Positions 39,437-42,618 of a stretch of DNA of 42,618 nucleotides are shown here, piece by piece. Source of the DNA: Trachipleistophora hominis (taxonomy: Eukaryota; Microsporidia; Pleistophoridae); the NCBI GenBank assembly GCA_000316135.1, contig JH993985.1, positions 57,423 to 100,040 of the forward strand, written 5' to 3'. The notes beneath the pieces are model-generated. The model was not told the origin of the DNA, made no database searches, and was given only the letters and a program-made list of their open reading frames with translations. How positions within the stretch are numbered: position 1 is the stretch's first letter; the number at the start of each line of letters is the position of its first letter. Position numbers and translations under genes: made by a program.

Positions 39437-40060
39437 ATGCTCCGCAACTATTTAAAAAACAAGCGCGTTCTTCTAAAGCTTTCATACCTCCTCCAGTATC
39501 CCCAGTCAAACTATTCGTTTGCAATCACAGATTTTGATAAAAGACTGGTAAAATACGCACGAAAAAAATATGAAGAGTTCAAAAACAGACAAATACGGAC
39601 AATAAGAACAACAAGGCACGAGAACAAGGATGAAGTAGCGCTTTCCGACTTTAACGACTTCATATTGATGCAGCCCACAAACGAACGTATTTACAAGTGC
39701 CTGAGGCCTGATGATTTAGTGATGGAGTGGTTATTGGAGAGATACGATAAAGGAGGGTTTAAAGAATGTCCGTTCTGCTCCAAGAAAATTGACGTAAATT
39801 CGTTTGAGAGACACGTGAAAGAAGAAATCAATCCTGAAGGCGACGGTCAAGGCGTAAGCAAAATTAGAGTGCTCGTTGAATTTGAATGTGATAAGAAGGT
39901 GCTTACCATCACTTCTAGAAATGTGAAAGAGGCCAAAAAGGAGATTAGTGCAGAACTTAAACTGCCTGTTTCCAAATTGCACTTGTTTGATGGAAAAAGA
40001 GCGTTGAAGAATACAGACGATATCTGTGGTAGTGAACTAACACTGAGGATGAAGCGCTAA
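39437..40060 (+). CDS. Compact SF3A1/Prp21-like splicing factor (probable)
   Basis: Probably the SF3A1 (Prp21) subunit of SF3a in the U2 snRNP, which acts in branch-site recognition. The 207-residue protein shows three parts in family order. A SURP-like end lies at the N-terminus (about 20-50: YPQSNYSFAITDFDKRLVKY then ARKKYEEF). ECPFCSKKIDVNSFERHVK (110-128) aligns with the SPxTGExIPxxxMxEHMR phrase of SF3A1 and here carries a CxxC and a His. A ubiquitin-like fold (about 144-206) ends in SELTLRMKR, as SF3A1 ends in VIHLALKERG. Human SF3A1 has 793 residues and yeast Prp21 has 280 without the ubiquitin-like part, so this is strongly reduced. It implies that a spliceosome is retained. Confidence 0.62.
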   Translation: MLRNYLKNKRVLLKLSYLLQYPQSNYSFAITDFDKRLVKYARKKYEEFKNRQIRTIRTTRHENKDEVALSDFNDFILMQPTNERIYKCLRPDDLVMEWLLERYDKGGFKECPFCSKKIDVNSFERHVKEEINPEGDGQGVSKIRVLVEFECDKKVLTITSRNVKEAKKEISAELKLPVSKLHLFDGKRALKNTDDICGSELTLRMKR

Positions 40061-40660
40061 GGATAGGCAGCCGGCACGGGAACAACCATTTCTATAAAAA
40101 ATACAAATTTAGCAGTACTGTAGATTATGATTCTGAAGCGTAAACAGGTGATTGTGATGTGAATAAACCATTTAAATTGGCAGTTACCAATCTTTCTCGT
40201 ACATTATAAACACTTAGTATTATTTTATAATGAATTAATATCATCCGCGTATTTGCACTTTTTTTATTCTCTACCACTAAATCTCTACCATTACAAAATT
40301 TCTGTATTCTTATTAGTTCCACTTACATCACGGTCTAACAGCACAGTAATTTTGATAATTAATTGCTTTTTGATTAAAAAGCAAATTTTTAATTTTTATT
40401 TAATTTAGTATTTTTAGAAGAACTTAGAAGCAGTTTCTGCTGTAGAATGACGCACTGCTAAATTGACACAATGGATCTGATTAGGAAAGATACTGTGACA
40501 CATAAGATTTTCTCTGTTACTACGTTTTAATGTCTTAAACTACAAGATTGGCATGTTTTTGTTTCATTTGTTATGATAGACAAGGTATGCAACCAATGTA
40601 ATGCCTGTTTCACGAGTATTATGGTAGAGTCGAGTTTAAAACGTGTAAAAGTTTACTGTT

Positions 40661-40804
40661 TATAGAATCTTGATCGATACATCGTGTAGAATCTTTATCA
40701 GTTGATTGTATAGAATCTTGAGCAATACATCGTGTAGAATCTTTATCAGTTGATTGTATAGAATCTTGATCGATACATCCTATAGAATCTTTATAGATAG
40801 GACC
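40661..40804 (+). repeat. Three-copy 48-bp tandem array
   Basis: Units start at 40661, 40709 and 40757 with TATAGAATCTTGA. Each unit is itself two related 24-bp halves built on TAGAATCTT. The third unit degenerates after its first half. Confidence 0.8.
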
Positions 40805-41225
40805 TATTGAATTTTCATAAGTAGATCGTCATCTAAAAAACAAATAAGAAGTGTTTTAGAGCCGTAATACACGTTTGTTTTAATATCATGTCAACAATCC
40901 GGTAAATCATCCATTCTTTTAACTAATTTGTTGAAACTTAGAAGTTTTATTGCTAAAGCTAGCATACACGTTCACTATCAAATAAATTTACTATCCATAA
41001 ATAAAAAGCGATTCTAACGCCTCGTTGTTACGCGCATTTACTACCTCAGCTACATTTCGCACAAGTCTTCAATAAAATTATTCAAAATTTTTTAAAGGAG
41101 AACCATCAATCATTTGACATTGATAACAGACGAATTTTCAAGATGGCTGCAGTAGGAAACAGAAATTATCAATTCCTAGATAAACACCAGTGATTGAATG
41201 GTTACACCACTGTGTACGTCAAATC

Positions 41226-41335
41226 TTTTTTTTTCTAAAAATACGTTTATTTATCACAACCACACACTTCATCCAACTCAACACACTCCTCTAGTCCGCT
41301 GGGACAGGCCATGGCCACCGGCCCGTGGTTCATGT
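41226..41335 (+). repeat. Dispersed element, copy C (best preserved)
   Basis: TTTTTTTCTAAAAATACG, TTTATTTATCACAACCAC, TTCATCCAACTCAACACAC, CTCTAGTCCGCTGGGAC, AGGCCATGGCCACCGG, CCGTGGTTCATG. It ends about 70 bp before the start of the downstream gene, so it sits within the probable promoter region. Confidence 0.65.
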
Positions 41336-41394
41336 AAATCTTTTTCAATGATTCCTCGACCGGTAATTCTTTTATAACCCTTTTCATTGTTTTA

Positions 41395-41398
41395 CCCC
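41395..41398 (+). promoter_or_regulatory. C-run start motif of the type II membrane orphan
   Basis: CCCC lies nine bases before the ATG at 41408, with a TATA-like TTTTATAACCC at 41370-41380. The C-run decides against the in-frame TTG at 41387, which would place it inside the coding region. Confidence 0.55.
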
Positions 41399-41407
41399 TC
41401 GAAAAAA

Positions 41408-42451
41408 ATGGCAGACACAGCGGTCCAAACCAGAAAGAAGTTTTCGATAGGCAAGTTCATACTATCATGTCTATTGGTCCTACTAATAGCAATGATTGCG
41501 CACTTTGTCGTCAAGTACTTGTACTCGTTTGTATTTCTCAACGAGGATACCGATGCAAAGATTTTCTATTCGTGGAGGATAAAGTACGCCGACAAGCACA
41601 TGATTGGTCCGTTCGAGCATGTAGAAGATAAAACTTGGGACACAAAAGATAAGAAATTGGCCAAGTTTCTAGAGTTTGCACAGGGTTCGGAGAACATGCT
41701 TGATGACAAGGGACCGGAGCATTTCCCGCGTGGTTCCGTGAACTATTACACGCATACGTTCGACTGGAACGATACGGTGTTCCTGCCGGTGAGGAAGTAT
41801 TTGGTGAACATGACGAAAGAAGCAAAGGAGCCGGGCAAGGAGGCGAAAGTTATTTTTTTGGACTTGCCCTCTCTCCAACTTTCAACTCTTAAGAATGACG
41901 AAGTAGATGGCGTGGAGAGCATGCACGAGGCAATGAAACACCTTGTTGATCTTCTGAACTGCCTGATCAATATTTCGAAGGAAGATAAATTGCTTGACAA
42001 GACAAAGGCTGAGAATAATCCTATCATCGAGCACACGTTTGCTCTCTGGAACGAAATGGGGTACAAGTACACGTTGCGCGATGGAAAGGACAAGAAGACC
42101 TACGATTTAAAGCGGTCGCACGTTCTGAAGTTTTACAAGCACCTAGCCAGGGCCAGCACAACAGTTTTTGAGTCTTTCATGTATTCAAGGATGTTTTTCA
42201 TGTTTTACTTCTACACCACATCTGCACCCGTGTTCGCAAATGAGGATGATCCCGCAAAGAGATTTGAAAAGGCTACGAAGCTGTTCACGCAGATCATGGC
42301 GCGTGCATACAAAGACCCTGAGGATGCAAAGAAGTTGTCCAAGGTTGCTGCCTGGATCAAGAAGTCCTATTCGCCGAAGATGCTGAATATACCCGCATTT
42401 GATACCGATGAGGCCGCGAATGTTCTTGATGTTGCGCATATTCAAGATTAA
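41408..42451 (+). CDS. Type II membrane protein, orphan
   Basis: The function is unknown. The 347-residue protein has a short basic cytosolic tail (MADTAVQTRKK) and one strong hydrophobic segment at about 15-38 (IGKFILSCLLVLLIAMIAHF). A lumenal or extracellular domain of about 300 residues follows, with several potential N-glycosylation sequons (NDT, NMT, NIS). A second aromatic-rich stretch (SFMYSRMFFMFYFYTTSAP, around 250-270) could be buried or membrane-associated. The domain has no Cys-rich motif and no catalytic signature that I recognise. Composition and codon use match the housekeeping genes. Likely lineage-specific; a secretory-pathway or surface location is inferred from topology alone. 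Confidence 0.8.
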   Translation: MADTAVQTRKKFSIGKFILSCLLVLLIAMIAHFVVKYLYSFVFLNEDTDAKIFYSWRIKYADKHMIGPFEHVEDKTWDTKDKKLAKFLEFAQGSENMLDDKGPEHFPRGSVNYYTHTFDWNDTVFLPVRKYLVNMTKEAKEPGKEAKVIFLDLPSLQLSTLKNDEVDGVESMHEAMKHLVDLLNCLINISKEDKLLDKTKAENNPIIEHTFALWNEMGYKYTLRDGKDKKTYDLKRSHVLKFYKHLARASTTVFESFMYSRMFFMFYFYTTSAPVFANEDDPAKRFEKATKLFTQIMARAYKDPEDAKKLSKVAAWIKKSYSPKMLNIPAFDTDEAANVLDVAHIQD

Positions 42452-42618
42452 AAGCCTATTTTTACAGTTTAGTGTGTTATGCTAGTCTCGTAGCGTAAAC
42501 ATACGCTTCTTTCCTGTGGCAAGGATTAACTTGCAATTTTTCAAAGCCTCTTTCTTAAGAAGGGAAGATGTTTTAATTGTATTAACTCATAAATAATTTT
42601 TTAATTGTAGTCTCTCCC
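42452..42618. other. 3' end of window
   Basis: AT-rich flank after the last gene. I see no feature in it. Confidence 0.6.

Larger units (their letters stand above)
40061..41407. other. 1.3-kb spacer with tandem array and element copy
   Basis: Head-to-tail spacer between two plus-strand genes. It holds the 48-bp tandem array (40661-40804) and dispersed-element copy C (41226-41335). The remainder is AT-rich with no gene. Confidence 0.6.

Noticed and set aside
1..42618. tRNA, rRNA, snRNA genes or CRISPR arrays
   Set aside because: No GGTTCGA-type T-loop with a matching cloverleaf, no conserved rRNA or U2/U6 core strings, and no regularly spaced direct repeats with unique spacers were seen; the search was by eye only.

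Overview
The window reads as nuclear DNA of a microsporidian (fungal-related intracellular parasite) with a loosely packed, AT-rich genome. The support is as follows. All recognisable genes are eukaryotic housekeeping genes without visible introns. Nearly all are shorter than their yeast or animal relatives. Most start codons are preceded within about 20 nt by a run of three to five C, the start-proximal motif known from microsporidian genes. Coding DNA is clearly richer in G+C than the long AT-rich spacers. Species cannot be assigned; the wide spacers fit a Trachipleistophora/Vavraia-like genome better than a compact Encephalitozoon-like one, but that is inference.

Layout. 0-5.6 kb: coatomer delta (COPI) and, facing it, a 1107-residue Lys/Asp/Ser-rich repeat protein with an N-terminal membrane anchor. 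8.4-12.3 kb: a minimal RNF5/RMA1-type membrane RING ligase, a 42-codon candidate gene, and V-ATPase subunit H. 14-19 kb: a PAQR/hemolysin-III-family membrane protein, a 33-codon candidate membrane gene with the C-run motif, and a B-type cyclin with an N-terminal destruction box. 21.9-28.3 kb: a likely Utp18 beta-propeller protein and a Sec31-like COPII coat protein. 29-31 kb: a small bZIP factor and a frequenin/NCS-1-like EF-hand protein. 31-38 kb: a gene desert holding at least two decayed genes. 38-42.6 kb: a 62-residue orphan, a compact SF3A1-like splicing factor (SURP-like, zinc-ribbon-like and ubiquitin-like parts) and a type II membrane orphan.

The genes do not form an operon or a visible defence or biosynthetic cluster. 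Functionally they cover vesicle coats (COPI delta, Sec31), organelle acidification (V-ATPase H), ER quality control (RNF5-like), ribosome biogenesis (Utp18), splicing (SF3A1), cell cycle (cyclin B), Ca2+ signalling (NCS-1) and transcription (bZIP).

The least explained material is between genes. A dispersed, degenerate element of about 100 bp recurs at a dozen or more places on both strands; it has an AT-rich 5' half built around GTTTAATTATC or GTTTATTTATC and a GC-richer, dyad-containing 3' half built around TCCnnnnGGAC. Its 5' half also appears to have seeded a four-copy tandem array. Other spacer content includes a 144-bp inverted-repeat element, two further tandem arrays, several hairpins, frameshifted gene relics, and tiny ORFs that carry the promoter motif. 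All assignments rest on reading the sequence by eye; no database search was possible.
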